Shown here: in pieces, positions 1 through 8,278 of the stretch | How positions within the stretch are numbered: the first letter of the stretch is position 1 | Layout: each line of letters opens with the position of its first letter | NCBI GenBank assembly: GCA_963788205.1 | Contig: CAWBGG010000005.1 | Location: forward strand, 248,001 to 312,000 | DNA length: 64,000 bases | Reading direction: 5' to 3' | Origin: CAVVMA01 sp963788205 | GTDB taxonomy: Bacteria > Desulfobacterota > Binatia > Binatales > Binataceae | The notes under the pieces: generated by a model | Told to the model about the DNA's origin: nothing | Seen by the model: the letters and a program-made list of their open reading frames with translations, nothing else | The model's database searches: none | Translations under genes and position numbers: made by a program

Positions 1-12
1 GGTCTATCGTAA

Positions 13-1749
13 CTATTGCCCCGGATGCTCCGATAGCCAGACCTTCTCAAAACGCGTTGGGCGGATGGGATTCAGCACGTAATCGTGCACCCAGGGTTGG
101 CGAATCACATAGTTGACCGGATAGTAGAGGAACACCCACGGCGCGTCCGCGATCGCCATCTTCTCGGCCCGTTGATAGAGCGCATAGCGCTTGGGCATAT
201 CGCCGATCGGCGCCGCCTGAGCCATCAACGCGTCCATCTGCGGATTCGAGTAGAACGAGTCGTTGTTGGCGCCCCATTGCTTGCGCGAGAGCAACACGTC
301 GAGGAAATTCTCCGGGTCGGGGAAATCGGCCTCCCACGCGATCAGAAACACCGCGACCGTTTGGGGCTGGCGAATCGCCTCCAGAAACGGCCCCCACGCG
401 ACCGGCCTCAGCGCGGCGTGGACTCCGACCAGCGCGAGGTCTTGCTGAATGGATTGCCCCAGCATCATGAAGGTCCGGTCGGCCTGCAACCAGATGGTCG
501 GCGCGAAGTCCCGGCCCACGCCGGCCTCTTCGAGCAGGCGGCGCGCCTTGGCCGGGTCGTAGGGATAGCCTTCAACCGCGGGATCGTAGCCAGGCAGGCT
601 GGGCGGCAGCACGCCGCGCGCGACGACACCGCGTCCGTTCAGCAGCGCGACCATCTTCTTCTTGTCGATCGCGTAGTTGAACGCCTGGCGCACGCGCACG
701 TCGCTGAATGGCCACATCTGGCAGTTCATGCCGAGGTAGCGGGTGGTGACCGTGATGTTCTTGAGGGTCAGCGCCTTGAGCGCCGGAGTTTTCATCACGT
801 ATGGAAACTCGGCGGTCGGAATCGTCGAGACGTCGATTTCGCCGGCCTCAAACTTGAACCAGTCCAGCTCCTCGCTGACGCCCACCAGCATCACGACCGC
901 GTCCAGATGCGGCAGGTCGCGGATAAAGTAGTCCGGGTTTTTCACCATCACGATCCGCTGGCCGCCGATCCATTCTTTCAGAATGAACGGGCCGCTCCCG
1001 ACCACGTGCCGCGAGAAGTCTTCGCCCCATTGCTCGGCAACCTCGCGCGGCACCGCGGAGGCGAACGGCATCGCGAGCTTGTGAACGAAAATCGGGTCGG
1101 GAGCGCTCAGCCGGAAGACGATCGTCCAGGGATCGGGCGTTTCGATTCCGCTCACGTGCGCCGCGCGATGGTCGGTGAAGTAGGGTGCGCCGGCGATCTC
1201 GCGGTAATATTCCATCCCCTTCGAGCGGTTCTTCGGGTCGAGCACGCGTTCGATTCCGTACTTGAAGTCGGCGCTGGTGACCGGGCGGCCATTGGTGAAG
1301 CGCACGTCGTTGCGGAGATGGAACGTAAAGGCGGTCGAGTCGGGAGAAGACTCCCACTTCACGGCTACGTCGGGCTGCAGATCCACACCGTCGTCGCTGT
1401 AGCGCACCAGCGTGTCGAAGACCATCTGCTCGAAGGTCCATGAAGGCGTGTCGTATCCGGCCGCAGGGTCCATCGTGGGAACATCGTCGGTGAGCGCCAG
1501 ATGCAGCACTTTGGCGCCGGGCGGAAAGTTGAGCGGCGGCGCACCCGCGTGGCATCCGGCGAGCATAGACATAATCACCAAGGAAGCGATTATTGCGTGA
1601 AAGGCGCCCTCACCCGCCGACCGACTTGCTGGCGCAATTCGCTCGGCGGCCTCTCCCGGCTTGCGCCTGCGGCCGGGCCGCAGGCGCGGGAGAGGCGACT
1701 GAGCGGCAACCACTACTTCTGTGCGCGAGCCTGTGTATCTCTGAAACAT
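13..1749 (-). CDS. Peptide ABC transporter substrate-binding lipoprotein (SBP_bac_5, DppA/OppA type)
   Basis: 578 aa. It binds oligopeptides or similar ligands outside the inner membrane and hands them to the two permeases encoded just upstream. The mature part reads as family 5 solute-binding protein from about residue 75 (LTDDVPTMDPA, then YAIDKKKMV and the DFPDPENF region). The start is the ATG at 1749: it overlaps the permease stop as TGATG and follows GGCGGAAGG, so translation is coupled. The lipobox LAGC puts the lipid-modified cysteine at residue 66, unusually far in, because residues about 18-49 are encoded by a palindromic repeat inserted in frame. A longer open frame runs upstream but lies inside the permease gene. 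Ligand not predictable. No ATPase genes are in view; they may lie beyond position 1. Confidence 0.9.
   Translation of the reverse strand: MFQRYTGSRTEVVVAAQSPLPRLRPGRRRKPGEAAERIAPASRSAGEGAFHAIIASLVIMSMLAGCHAGAPPLNFPPGAKVLHLALTDDVPTMDPAAGYDTPSWTFEQMVFDTLVRYSDDGVDLQPDVAVKWESSPDSTAFTFHLRNDVRFTNGRPVTSADFKYGIERVLDPKNRSKGMEYYREIAGAPYFTDHRAAHVSGIETPDPWTIVFRLSAPDPIFVHKLAMPFASAVPREVAEQWGEDFSRHVVGSGPFILKEWIGGQRIVMVKNPDYFIRDLPHLDAVVMLVGVSEELDWFKFEAGEIDVSTIPTAEFPYVMKTPALKALTLKNITVTTRYLGMNCQMWPFSDVRVRQAFNYAIDKKKMVALLNGRGVVARGVLPPSLPGYDPAVEGYPYDPAKARRLLEEAGVGRDFAPTIWLQADRTFMMLGQSIQQDLALVGVHAALRPVAWGPFLEAIRQPQTVAVFLIAWEADFPDPENFLDVLLSRKQWGANNDSFYSNPQMDALMAQAAPIGDMPKRYALYQRAEKMAIADAPWVFLYYPVNYVIRQPWVHDYVLNPIRPTRFEKVWLSEHPGQ
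1604..1698. repeat. Palindromic repeat (CCTCTCCC family), copy inside a coding region
   Basis: GC-rich element bounded by GCGCCCTCACCC on the left and a GCGGGAGAGGC tail on the right. It shares the CCCTCACCC and CTCTCCC blocks with the elements at 19741-19847 and 48258-48330. Here it sits inside the N-terminal coding part of the peptide-binding lipoprotein and is read without a stop, giving an Arg/Pro/Ala-rich stretch ahead of the signal-peptide hydrophobic core. Confidence 0.6.
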
Positions 1750-2561
1750 CACCTTCCGCCGCGGCGGCGCAGGAAGCCGTAGCCGAGAAGATTGAAGGCC
1801 AGCACCGCATAAAAGATCGCTAGTCCCGGAAAGGCCGCGAGCCACGGCGCGGTGCGGAAGTAGATGGTGGCCTCCTCGATCATCCGTCCCCAGGTCGGCG
1901 TGGGCGGCGGCACACCCAGCCCGAGAAAGCTCAGCGCGGCGTCCAGCAGCAGGATCGACGAGGTGCTGAGCGCCGCCATCACCACGATTGTCGAGAGCAC
2001 GTTGGGCAGCACGTGCCGGGCGATCAACCGCGACGACGGCGCGCCGAGCGCGCGCGCCGCCAGTACGAATTCGCGCCGCGACATCGAGAGCGTCTCGGCC
2101 CGCACCACGCGCGCGATTTGCGTCCATGAGACCAGCCCGATCACGGCCAGCAGGGTCAGCAGGCTGGGCCCGATCACCGCGACCAGCGCCATCGCGAGCA
2201 ACAATGGCGACAGCGTAAGCATCACATCGGTGAAGCGCATCAGCATGAAATCCATCGCGCCGCCGAAGAATCCCGAAGCGAGGCCGACCACCACCCCGAT
2301 CGCCATCGTGACCGCCAGCGCGGCCAGTCCGACGCTCAAGGTGATTCGGGTGCCGTAGATTATCCGCGAGAGCACGTCGCGTCCCAGCTCGTCGGTGCCG
2401 AGCGGAAACGCGGCCGAGGGGAAGCCGGGGTCGCCGTAGGTCGGAGCCACCGCGCGAGTCGGATCGTGCGGCGCCAGCATCGGCGCCGTCAGCGCGACCG
2501 CGACCAGCACCAGCACCATCGCGCCGCCGACCAGCTCCATCCGGCCGGGCCGCGGCTTCAT
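1749..2561 (-). CDS. Peptide ABC transporter permease (DppC/OppC type)
   Basis: 270 aa inner-membrane permease of the BPD_transp_1 family. A first membrane span (about residues 8-30) is followed by the DppC-type segment FPLGTDELGRDVLSR, five more hydrophobic spans, and the EAA loop around EFVLAARALGAPSSRLIARH that contacts the ATPase. It starts four bases inside the end of the DppB-type gene (ATGA overlap) and its own stop overlaps the start of the binding protein, so the three genes form a tightly coupled operon. With the partner permease it makes the translocation channel. The family is clear; peptide versus nickel or other substrate is not. Confidence 0.93.
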   Translation of the reverse strand: MKPRPGRMELVGGAMVLVLVAVALTAPMLAPHDPTRAVAPTYGDPGFPSAAFPLGTDELGRDVLSRIIYGTRITLSVGLAALAVTMAIGVVVGLASGFFGGAMDFMLMRFTDVMLTLSPLLLAMALVAVIGPSLLTLLAVIGLVSWTQIARVVRAETLSMSRREFVLAARALGAPSSRLIARHVLPNVLSTIVVMAALSTSSILLLDAALSFLGLGVPPPTPTWGRMIEEATIYFRTAPWLAAFPGLAIFYAVLAFNLLGYGFLRRRGGR

Positions 2562-3487
2562 CCGATCTCCGTCAGGCGGATACGCGGATCGAGCCAGGCG
2601 TACAAAATATCTACAGCCAGGTTGGCCGCGACGATTATGAAAGCCGAGAAGAGGACCGTGCCCATAATCAACGGGATATCGAGATTGAAGATCGCCTCGA
2701 AAGCGAGCCGCCCGATACCGGGCCAGTTAAACACAGTCTCGGTAAGCACCACGCCCGAAAGCAGTCCCGCCAGGTCGAGTCCCGCCAGCGTTACCAGCGG
2801 CAGCAACGCGTTGGCCATCGCGTGCTTGAGGAGCGCGCGCATCCGCGAGAGCCCCTTGCCGCGCGCGGTGCGGATATAGTCCTGGCCCAGGGACTCGGCC
2901 AAATTGGTGTGCAGAATCCGCGAGTAGTAACCCGCCGAGCCGAGCGCCAGCGTGAGCGTGGGCAGCACCAGGCTTCTTGCATCGCCGAAGCCGCCCAGCG
3001 GAAAGGATCGCAGGTAGAGCCCGCCCGCGATCAGCAGCATCGTACCGAGCCAGAAGACCGGCATCGAGACCAGCGCCAGCGCGATCACCAGCAGCGCGTT
3101 GTCGAGTGCGCGCCGATTGTAGGCCGCGGCCGCGACGCCCATTGGAATGCCGATCAGCAGCGACGCCGCCATCGCGGCGAGCGCGAGAATTGCAGTGGCC
3201 GGAAAGCGGCTCACGATCAAATCGGTCACGTTCTCGCGGCGAATATATGAGCGGCCCAGGTCGCCGTGGAGCGCCCGGTCGAGATAGCGCGCGTATTGGA
3301 CGTATACCGGCAAATCGAGTCCCAGCTCGTGCCGGATCGTCGCGAGCGTTTGCGGGTCGGCCTTGGCGCCCGCGATCGCGACCGCCGGATCGGCGGGCAC
3401 CACGAACGCCAGCGAAAAAGTCACGAGCGAAGTGCCGATCAGAACCGCGGCGCCAAACACCAGCCGGCGGAGGAGGTAGAGGATCAT
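2558..3487 (-). CDS. Peptide ABC transporter permease (DppB/OppB type)
   Basis: 309 aa inner-membrane permease, the DppB-like half of the importer channel. The N-terminus YLLRRLVFGAAVLIGTSLV is the typical first span, followed by the family's periplasmic loop (LGLDLPVYVQYARYL) and five further spans. The EAA loop is SLGQDYIRTARGKGLSR. The start is the ATG at 3487, ten bases after the stop of the small unknown gene upstream, and the end overlaps the DppC-type start by four bases. No regulatory site was recognised in front of it. Confidence 0.93.
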   Translation of the reverse strand: MILYLLRRLVFGAAVLIGTSLVTFSLAFVVPADPAVAIAGAKADPQTLATIRHELGLDLPVYVQYARYLDRALHGDLGRSYIRRENVTDLIVSRFPATAILALAAMAASLLIGIPMGVAAAAYNRRALDNALLVIALALVSMPVFWLGTMLLIAGGLYLRSFPLGGFGDARSLVLPTLTLALGSAGYYSRILHTNLAESLGQDYIRTARGKGLSRMRALLKHAMANALLPLVTLAGLDLAGLLSGVVLTETVFNWPGIGRLAFEAIFNLDIPLIMGTVLFSAFIIVAANLAVDILYAWLDPRIRLTEIG

Positions 3488-3497
3488 CGCGTGGCGA

Positions 3498-3812
3498 TCA
3501 TCCGGTCAGCGCGCCGCGCTCGAGGAGCGCGCGCCGCAGGATGCGCTCGGCGCGTTCGCGATGGCGCGCCGCTTTTCCGTAGGGTTTTTTGCTCCTCTCG
3601 TCAGGAGAGTCAAGCGCAGCGCGGACGTCTGGACCGGCCGAATCGATCAGCTTCTGCATCTCTTCGAGCAGCTCGTCTCTCGCCAAGGCTTCGTCGGCAT
3701 CCGGCGGAACGAGTAGGCCTCCGCCAATGTCGATCAGTTTCTCCTTCTCCGCGAGCCGCTTGAGCGAGCGGTAGTGAGCCAGGAAGGCGGCGAGCGAAGA
3801 GTAGGGCGTCAC
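3498..3812 (-). CDS. Hypothetical protein, 104 aa, first gene of the transporter operon
   Basis: I do not recognise this family. The protein starts with GTG, has no signal peptide or membrane span, and is predicted mostly helical and strongly charged: an acidic middle (ALARDELLEEMQKLID) and a basic C-terminal part (KAARHRERAERILRRALLERG). Only ten bases separate it from the DppB-type permease, on the same strand, so it is probably cotranscribed with the transporter. The codon pattern looks coding (GC at third positions), but a role in uptake is only inferred from position. Confidence 0.55.
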   Translation of the reverse strand: MTPYSSLAAFLAHYRSLKRLAEKEKLIDIGGGLLVPPDADEALARDELLEEMQKLIDSAGPDVRAALDSPDERSKKPYGKAARHRERAERILRRALLERGALTG

Positions 3813-3892
3813 GGCGCCGGCTGTTGCACATCAGCCATCCGGCCCTCGAAGTACCCTAACGGCGGGGCTGAATCACCGGGCTTGAGCATTAG

Positions 3893-4681
3893 TCATTCGA
3901 TTTCGTAGACGAGCGAGACATGGGCGGGAACGGTGACCTCGCCGGCCTCCATTGGCGTCTGGGTGCCGAAACCACGGGAGGCGCCCGTCGCCATGCCGCT
4001 GACCTGGAATCCCGAGAAGGCCGTCGCCTGGACCTCCGAGACGGTCGAGGCGGTATAGATGCGTTTGAGTTTCACGTCGAGGCTCGCCGCGAGGGCGCTC
4101 GCCTGAGCCTGCGCATCTTTGGAGGCCTTCGCGACGGCCTCACCGCGCGCCTGCGTGTCGTTCTTGAGCGTGAACTCAAGGGAGTTGATTCGATTCGACC
4201 CTGCTACGATCGCGGTGTCGACCAATGGCCCGATAAGACTGGTGTCGCCGGTCTCTACCGTAACCGAATTCACCGCGCTGTAGCCGATCACCCGCCCAGT
4301 CTGGTGTCCCGGGCGCTGGTCATACTGCGGAACAAGCGAATACCCGCCGGTCTCGATCCGCCCTTTGTCGCCCAGCTTGGACCTGAGCGCTGTGGACACC
4401 TTGTCAGCCAGCGTGGCGTTGAGTTGCGAAGCTTGATCGGCGGTCGCGGCATGAGTCTCTATGGCGACGTTGATCGAAGCGGTGTCCGGCTTGGCGCGGA
4501 CCTCGCCATTCCCCTCGACGATGATCGTTCTGAGGCCGGGCGGAATCGAAGGGGTGGGAGCGTCCTGGCCAGCGGCGGAGGGCGCGCTCGCCGCAATCGC
4601 GAGCAACACCAGAATCGCAAGCGCCACAGAGTTGGGCCGCCGCATGGCGCGGTCCGATTCGCGCGTTTCTATTGATAACAT
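3893..4681 (-). CDS. SIMPL-domain (DUF541) secreted protein
   Basis: 262 aa. Family members are periplasmic or surface proteins of poorly known function; E. coli YggE has been linked to oxidative-stress tolerance. A hydrophobic signal region (ALAILVLLAIAASAPSAAG) precedes the SIMPL domain, which opens with TIIVEGNGEVRAKPDTA and contains the repeated GYSLVPQYD and YSAVNSVTVE strands; the end is EVTVPAHVSLVYEIE. I chose the ATG at 4681 because GGAG lies six bases before it. A GTG at 4708 and an ATG at 4645 are alternatives, the latter giving a more compact signal peptide. It is divergent from the alcohol dehydrogenase gene. Confidence 0.85.
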   Translation of the reverse strand: MLSIETRESDRAMRRPNSVALAILVLLAIAASAPSAAGQDAPTPSIPPGLRTIIVEGNGEVRAKPDTASINVAIETHAATADQASQLNATLADKVSTALRSKLGDKGRIETGGYSLVPQYDQRPGHQTGRVIGYSAVNSVTVETGDTSLIGPLVDTAIVAGSNRINSLEFTLKNDTQARGEAVAKASKDAQAQASALAASLDVKLKRIYTASTVSEVQATAFSGFQVSGMATGASRGFGTQTPMEAGEVTVPAHVSLVYEIE

Positions 4682-4762
4682 CGGAATCTCCAGACTAAGC
4701 TGCGACACGGGTCGCCATCACGATGATTGAATCGGCGCCGACAAGCGAGGTCAAGGAGCAGC

Positions 4763-5869
4763 ATGAAGGGTAAAGCCGCGGTACTCAAGGCATTTCGCCA
4801 GCCATACGAAATCCAGGAATTTCCGATCCCGGAGGTCGAGCCGGGCGCGATTCTAATCAAGGTATCGATGGCGAACATATGCGGCTCGGACCTGCATATC
4901 TGGCGCGGTGATCTGCCGCTACCGATTCCGCCCGAGGGCGCGATTTTCGGCCACGAGATGACCGGCCGGGTCGCGAAGCTCGGCGCCGGCGTCTCCACCG
5001 ACAGCATGGGCGACTCGCTCAAGGAGGGCGACCGAATCGTCTATTGCTATTTCAATCCGTGCGGCAAGTGCTACCAGTGCTTGCTTGGCCATCGCGCCGC
5101 ATGTCCCAACAAGCTCAACAACATGACCGGCTCGATCAAGAATCCGCCGCACTTTCTGGGCGGGTTTGCGGAGTACTACTACCTGCGGCCTGGAATGTTC
5201 GTCTTCAAGGTTCCCGATTCGCTGTCCGACGAGCTGGTCGCGCCGGTGAATTGCGCGCTCAGCCAGGTGATCTACGGACTGAGCCAAGTCGGTTTGCGCG
5301 TTGACGATACAGTCGCGATTCAGGGTGCGGGAGGGCTCGGGCTCAATGCGATCGCAGTCGCGCGCGAGATGGGCGCCGGGCTGATCATCGCGATCGACGG
5401 CGTGCCGGCGCGGCTGGAATTGGCCAAGCAGTTCGGCGCCGACGTAACGGTCGATATCACCAAGGAGAGCGCGCTCGGAAAGGTATTCGACGTGACCAAA
5501 GGGCGCGGCGCCGACGTGGTTTGCGAGCTGGTCGGCCTGCCGGCGGTGGTTCCGGAGGGCCTGATGATGGTCCGCCAGGGCGGAACGTACTTGGAGATCG
5601 GGAACATTTCGATGGGCCAGAGCGTGCCGATCGATCCGTCCGCGCTGGTGTGGGGCAACAAGAAGATCATCGGGGTCGTGATGTACGATCCGTGGGTGAT
5701 TCCCAAGGCGCTCCATTTCCTGGAACGCACGCGCGAGAAGTATCCGATCGGCAAGGTGCTGTCGCACAAGTTCCCGCTCGCGAAGATCAATGATGCGTTC
5801 AACCAGGCCGAGTGGATCAATCGCCAGAAGGACGTAGCAATCACTCGCGCCGCGCTGACGATGGAGTAG
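4763..5869 (+). CDS. Zinc-dependent alcohol dehydrogenase (MDR superfamily)
   Basis: 368 aa medium-chain dehydrogenase/reductase, an NAD(P)-dependent oxidoreductase. Catalytic zinc ligands are visible as Cys40 (ICGSD) and the His64-Glu65 pair of GHEMTG. The structural zinc site is complete (Cys100, Cys103, Cys106, Cys114 in the pattern CGKCYQC...C). The Rossmann loop GAGGLGLNAIAVAREMGA lies around residue 190. The start is the ATG at 4763 with AAGGAG seven bases upstream; an upstream TTG is not supported. Substrate unknown. The PhyH dioxygenase gene follows after 30 bases on the same strand, so the two may act on the same alcohol or acyl substrate, which is inference. Confidence 0.9.
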   Translation: MKGKAAVLKAFRQPYEIQEFPIPEVEPGAILIKVSMANICGSDLHIWRGDLPLPIPPEGAIFGHEMTGRVAKLGAGVSTDSMGDSLKEGDRIVYCYFNPCGKCYQCLLGHRAACPNKLNNMTGSIKNPPHFLGGFAEYYYLRPGMFVFKVPDSLSDELVAPVNCALSQVIYGLSQVGLRVDDTVAIQGAGGLGLNAIAVAREMGAGLIIAIDGVPARLELAKQFGADVTVDITKESALGKVFDVTKGRGADVVCELVGLPAVVPEGLMMVRQGGTYLEIGNISMGQSVPIDPSALVWGNKKIIGVVMYDPWVIPKALHFLERTREKYPIGKVLSHKFPLAKINDAFNQAEWINRQKDVAITRAALTME

Positions 5870-5899
5870 GGAAGACGCCGCTCAGTTGGCGCTACTGAG

Positions 5900-6685
5900 A
5901 TGCTGCGCGCAGAACATAAAGCGGCTTGGCAGCGCGATGGATTTTTCATCCTCGAACGGCTGATCGAGCCGGCCGCGGGCGACGCGATGCTGGCCGAGAC
6001 GATCGAGCTGGTGCGCCGGATCGTTCCGGCTGCCAACCCCGACAGCCAGTTCTACAACGTTGATGGCGCGATGATTCATCTCGAGAAGAAGCCGAACCTC
6101 CAGGCGCAGGTTCCCGAGGATCACGTCTCGAAAGTGTTCACGCTCCATCGGCGGCCGCGCTTTGCCGCCTTCGCGAAGTTGCCGGCGCTGCTGGAGGCGC
6201 TCGCCGACCTGATGGGCCGCGACCTCGACTGTTTCCAGAGCCAGATGATCTTCAAAAATCCGGGCGCGATGGGCCAGCCGTACCATCAGGATTCCTTCTA
6301 CTTCCAGTTCGACCGCCCGCAGATCGGAGTGTGGCTCGCGATCAGCGCGGCGACGCTGGAAAACGGATGCCTGGTCGTGCTGCCGGGATCGCATCGCGAG
6401 CCCGTCCATCCGCACGTGGTGCCGCAGCGCGCCGGATCGAACTACGGCTACCTGGAAATCGTCGATCAGGATTTCAGCGGCGAGATCCCGGTGCTGATGA
6501 ATCCCGGCGACGTGCTGATATTCAACGCCAACCTGATGCATCGCTCGTTCGACAATCGGGCCGCGTCGCGGCGCGCCGCACTGGTCTATCATTACGCTCC
6601 CGCCGGCACGAAAATCCTGGGCCAGCACTTCCCGGTTTTTGATTTCATGCGGGCCTGCCGCGAAGGCCGGCCGGTCGCGGCCTGA
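5900..6685 (+). CDS. Phytanoyl-CoA dioxygenase (PhyH) family protein
   Basis: 261 aa Fe(II)/2-oxoglutarate-dependent dioxygenase of the PhyH family. The iron-binding facial triad is visible: HQD near residues 129-131 (PYHQDSFYF) and the distal histidine near 214 (NLMHRSFDN). An Arg that could bind 2-oxoglutarate follows in RAASRRAALVYHY. The family hydroxylates very different small molecules, from acyl-CoA to osmolytes and antibiotics, so the substrate cannot be read from sequence. It lies 30 bases after the zinc alcohol dehydrogenase gene and 73 bases before proS, all on the plus strand. Confidence 0.88.
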   Translation: MLRAEHKAAWQRDGFFILERLIEPAAGDAMLAETIELVRRIVPAANPDSQFYNVDGAMIHLEKKPNLQAQVPEDHVSKVFTLHRRPRFAAFAKLPALLEALADLMGRDLDCFQSQMIFKNPGAMGQPYHQDSFYFQFDRPQIGVWLAISAATLENGCLVVLPGSHREPVHPHVVPQRAGSNYGYLEIVDQDFSGEIPVLMNPGDVLIFNANLMHRSFDNRAASRRAALVYHYAPAGTKILGQHFPVFDFMRACREGRPVAA

Positions 6686-6758
6686 ATCGCGCGTATCGGC
6701 GAGATCAGCGCGATCGCGGTTGAATCGCGCGGCGCTCTCGGTCTGAATAGTAACTTCG

Positions 6759-8237
6759 ATGGCGGACAAACAGGACGAGCGCAAGCCGGACGAACGGAAG
6801 ATCACGCCGCGCAGCCAGGACTTCGCGGCCTGGTACAACGACGTGGTGCTGCGCGCCGAGCTGGCTGACTATTCTCCGGTGCGCGGCTGTATCGTTTTCC
6901 GGCCCGACGGCTTTGCGATCTGGGAGACGCTACGCGACGAGCTGGATCGGCGAATCAAGAAGACCGGCGCCCGCAACGCCTATTTCCCGCTCTTCATCCC
7001 GCAAAGCTTTCTCAACAAAGAGGCGCAGCACGTCAAGGGCTTTGCGCCCGAGGTCGCAGTTGTGACTCACGGCGGCGGCAAGGAACTGGAAGAGCCGCTG
7101 GTCGTGCGCCCGACCTCCGAGACGATCATCAACCATTTTTTCGCGCAGTGGATTCATTCCCATCGCGACCTGCCGATGATGATCAATCAATGGTGCAACG
7201 TCGTGCGATGGGAGATGCGCACCCGGCTGTTCCTGCGCACCCTGGAATTTTTGTGGCAGGAGGGCCACACGGCCCACGCCACGCGCGCCGAGGCCGAGCG
7301 CGAGACGCTGATGATCCTCGATCTGTATCGCGCCTTCTGCGAGGACTTTCTGGCGATTCCGGTGGTGGCCGGCCGTAAGAGCGCGGCGGAGCGCTTTCCC
7401 GGCGCGGACGAGACCTACACCGTCGAGGGCTTGATGGGCGACGGCCGCGCGCTCCAATGCGGCACTACACATTTTTTGGGGCAGAACTTCGCGCGCGCCT
7501 TTGAAATCCGCTATCTCGACGAGCGCAACGAGCTTCAGCAGCCGTGGCAGACCAGTTGGGGCGTCTCGACGCGGCTGCTCGGCGCGATCGTGATGGCCCA
7601 CGGCGACGACCAGGGCTTGCGCATCCCGCCCACGCTGGCTCCCACCCAGGTCGTCATCGTGCCCATATTCCGCAAGCCCGAGGAGCGCGACCAGGTCCTG
7701 GCGGCCGCGCGGACGGCGCTCCTAGGACTGGAGCGCGCCGGCATACGCGCGCGGGTTGACGAGCGCGAGGGCGTCACGCCGGGGTTCAAGTTCAACGACC
7801 TGGAGATGCGCGGCGTGCCGCTTCGGATCGAGATCGGGCCGCGCGACGTCGCCGCCGGCGAAGCCGTCGCCGCGCGCCGCGATTTGCCGGCAGGGCAGAA
7901 CAAATCGAAGCTCAAGATGGAAGCGCTGGCGGAAAACGCTCCCGCGATTCTGAATGAAATTCAGCGCAACCTCCACGAGCAAGCCAAAAGGTTACGCGAC
8001 AGCGAGACGCGCCAGTTCAGCGACTATGCAAGCCTGCGCACGCAGATGGAGGGCGAAGGCGGCGGCGGTTTCGCCGATATCCATTGGTGCGGAAACCCGG
8101 TTTGCGAGACCACGATTCGCGAACAGACCCGCGCGACCTGCCGGGCGATCCCGCTCGATCAGAAGGGCGCACCGGGCAAATGCATCGTCTGCGGCGAGAC
8201 CGCCACGGAGCGCGCTCTGTTCGCGAAGGCCTATTGA
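6759..8237 (+). CDS. proS: Prolyl-tRNA synthetase, archaeal/eukaryal-type (ProS type 3)
   Basis: 492 aa cytoplasmic class II enzyme that charges tRNA-Pro. It lacks the editing insertion of the longer bacterial enzyme and has the ProS-3 layout. Motif 2 surrounds NQWCNVVRWEMRTRLFLRT, motif 3 is GVSTRLLGAIVMAHGD, then comes the anticodon-binding domain (PTQVVIVPIF) and a C-terminal zinc-type domain with WCGNPVCE and CIVCGE cysteines. Length and full domain set indicate an intact gene. The ATG at 6759 lacks a strong Shine-Dalgarno but is the only start that keeps the family N-terminus ITPRSQDFAAWYNDVV. Confidence 0.97.
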   Translation: MADKQDERKPDERKITPRSQDFAAWYNDVVLRAELADYSPVRGCIVFRPDGFAIWETLRDELDRRIKKTGARNAYFPLFIPQSFLNKEAQHVKGFAPEVAVVTHGGGKELEEPLVVRPTSETIINHFFAQWIHSHRDLPMMINQWCNVVRWEMRTRLFLRTLEFLWQEGHTAHATRAEAERETLMILDLYRAFCEDFLAIPVVAGRKSAAERFPGADETYTVEGLMGDGRALQCGTTHFLGQNFARAFEIRYLDERNELQQPWQTSWGVSTRLLGAIVMAHGDDQGLRIPPTLAPTQVVIVPIFRKPEERDQVLAAARTALLGLERAGIRARVDEREGVTPGFKFNDLEMRGVPLRIEIGPRDVAAGEAVAARRDLPAGQNKSKLKMEALAENAPAILNEIQRNLHEQAKRLRDSETRQFSDYASLRTQMEGEGGGGFADIHWCGNPVCETTIREQTRATCRAIPLDQKGAPGKCIVCGETATERALFAKAY

Positions 8238-8278
8238 AGCTTCCGGCCGAGCATCCAGCCAGTTCTTAGCCAGGGACG

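Noticed and set aside
85..1443. A 452-aa plus-strand frame opposite the peptide-binding protein
   Set aside because: Its sequence is rich in His, Arg and Val with no domain, the expected antisense pattern of the true gene.
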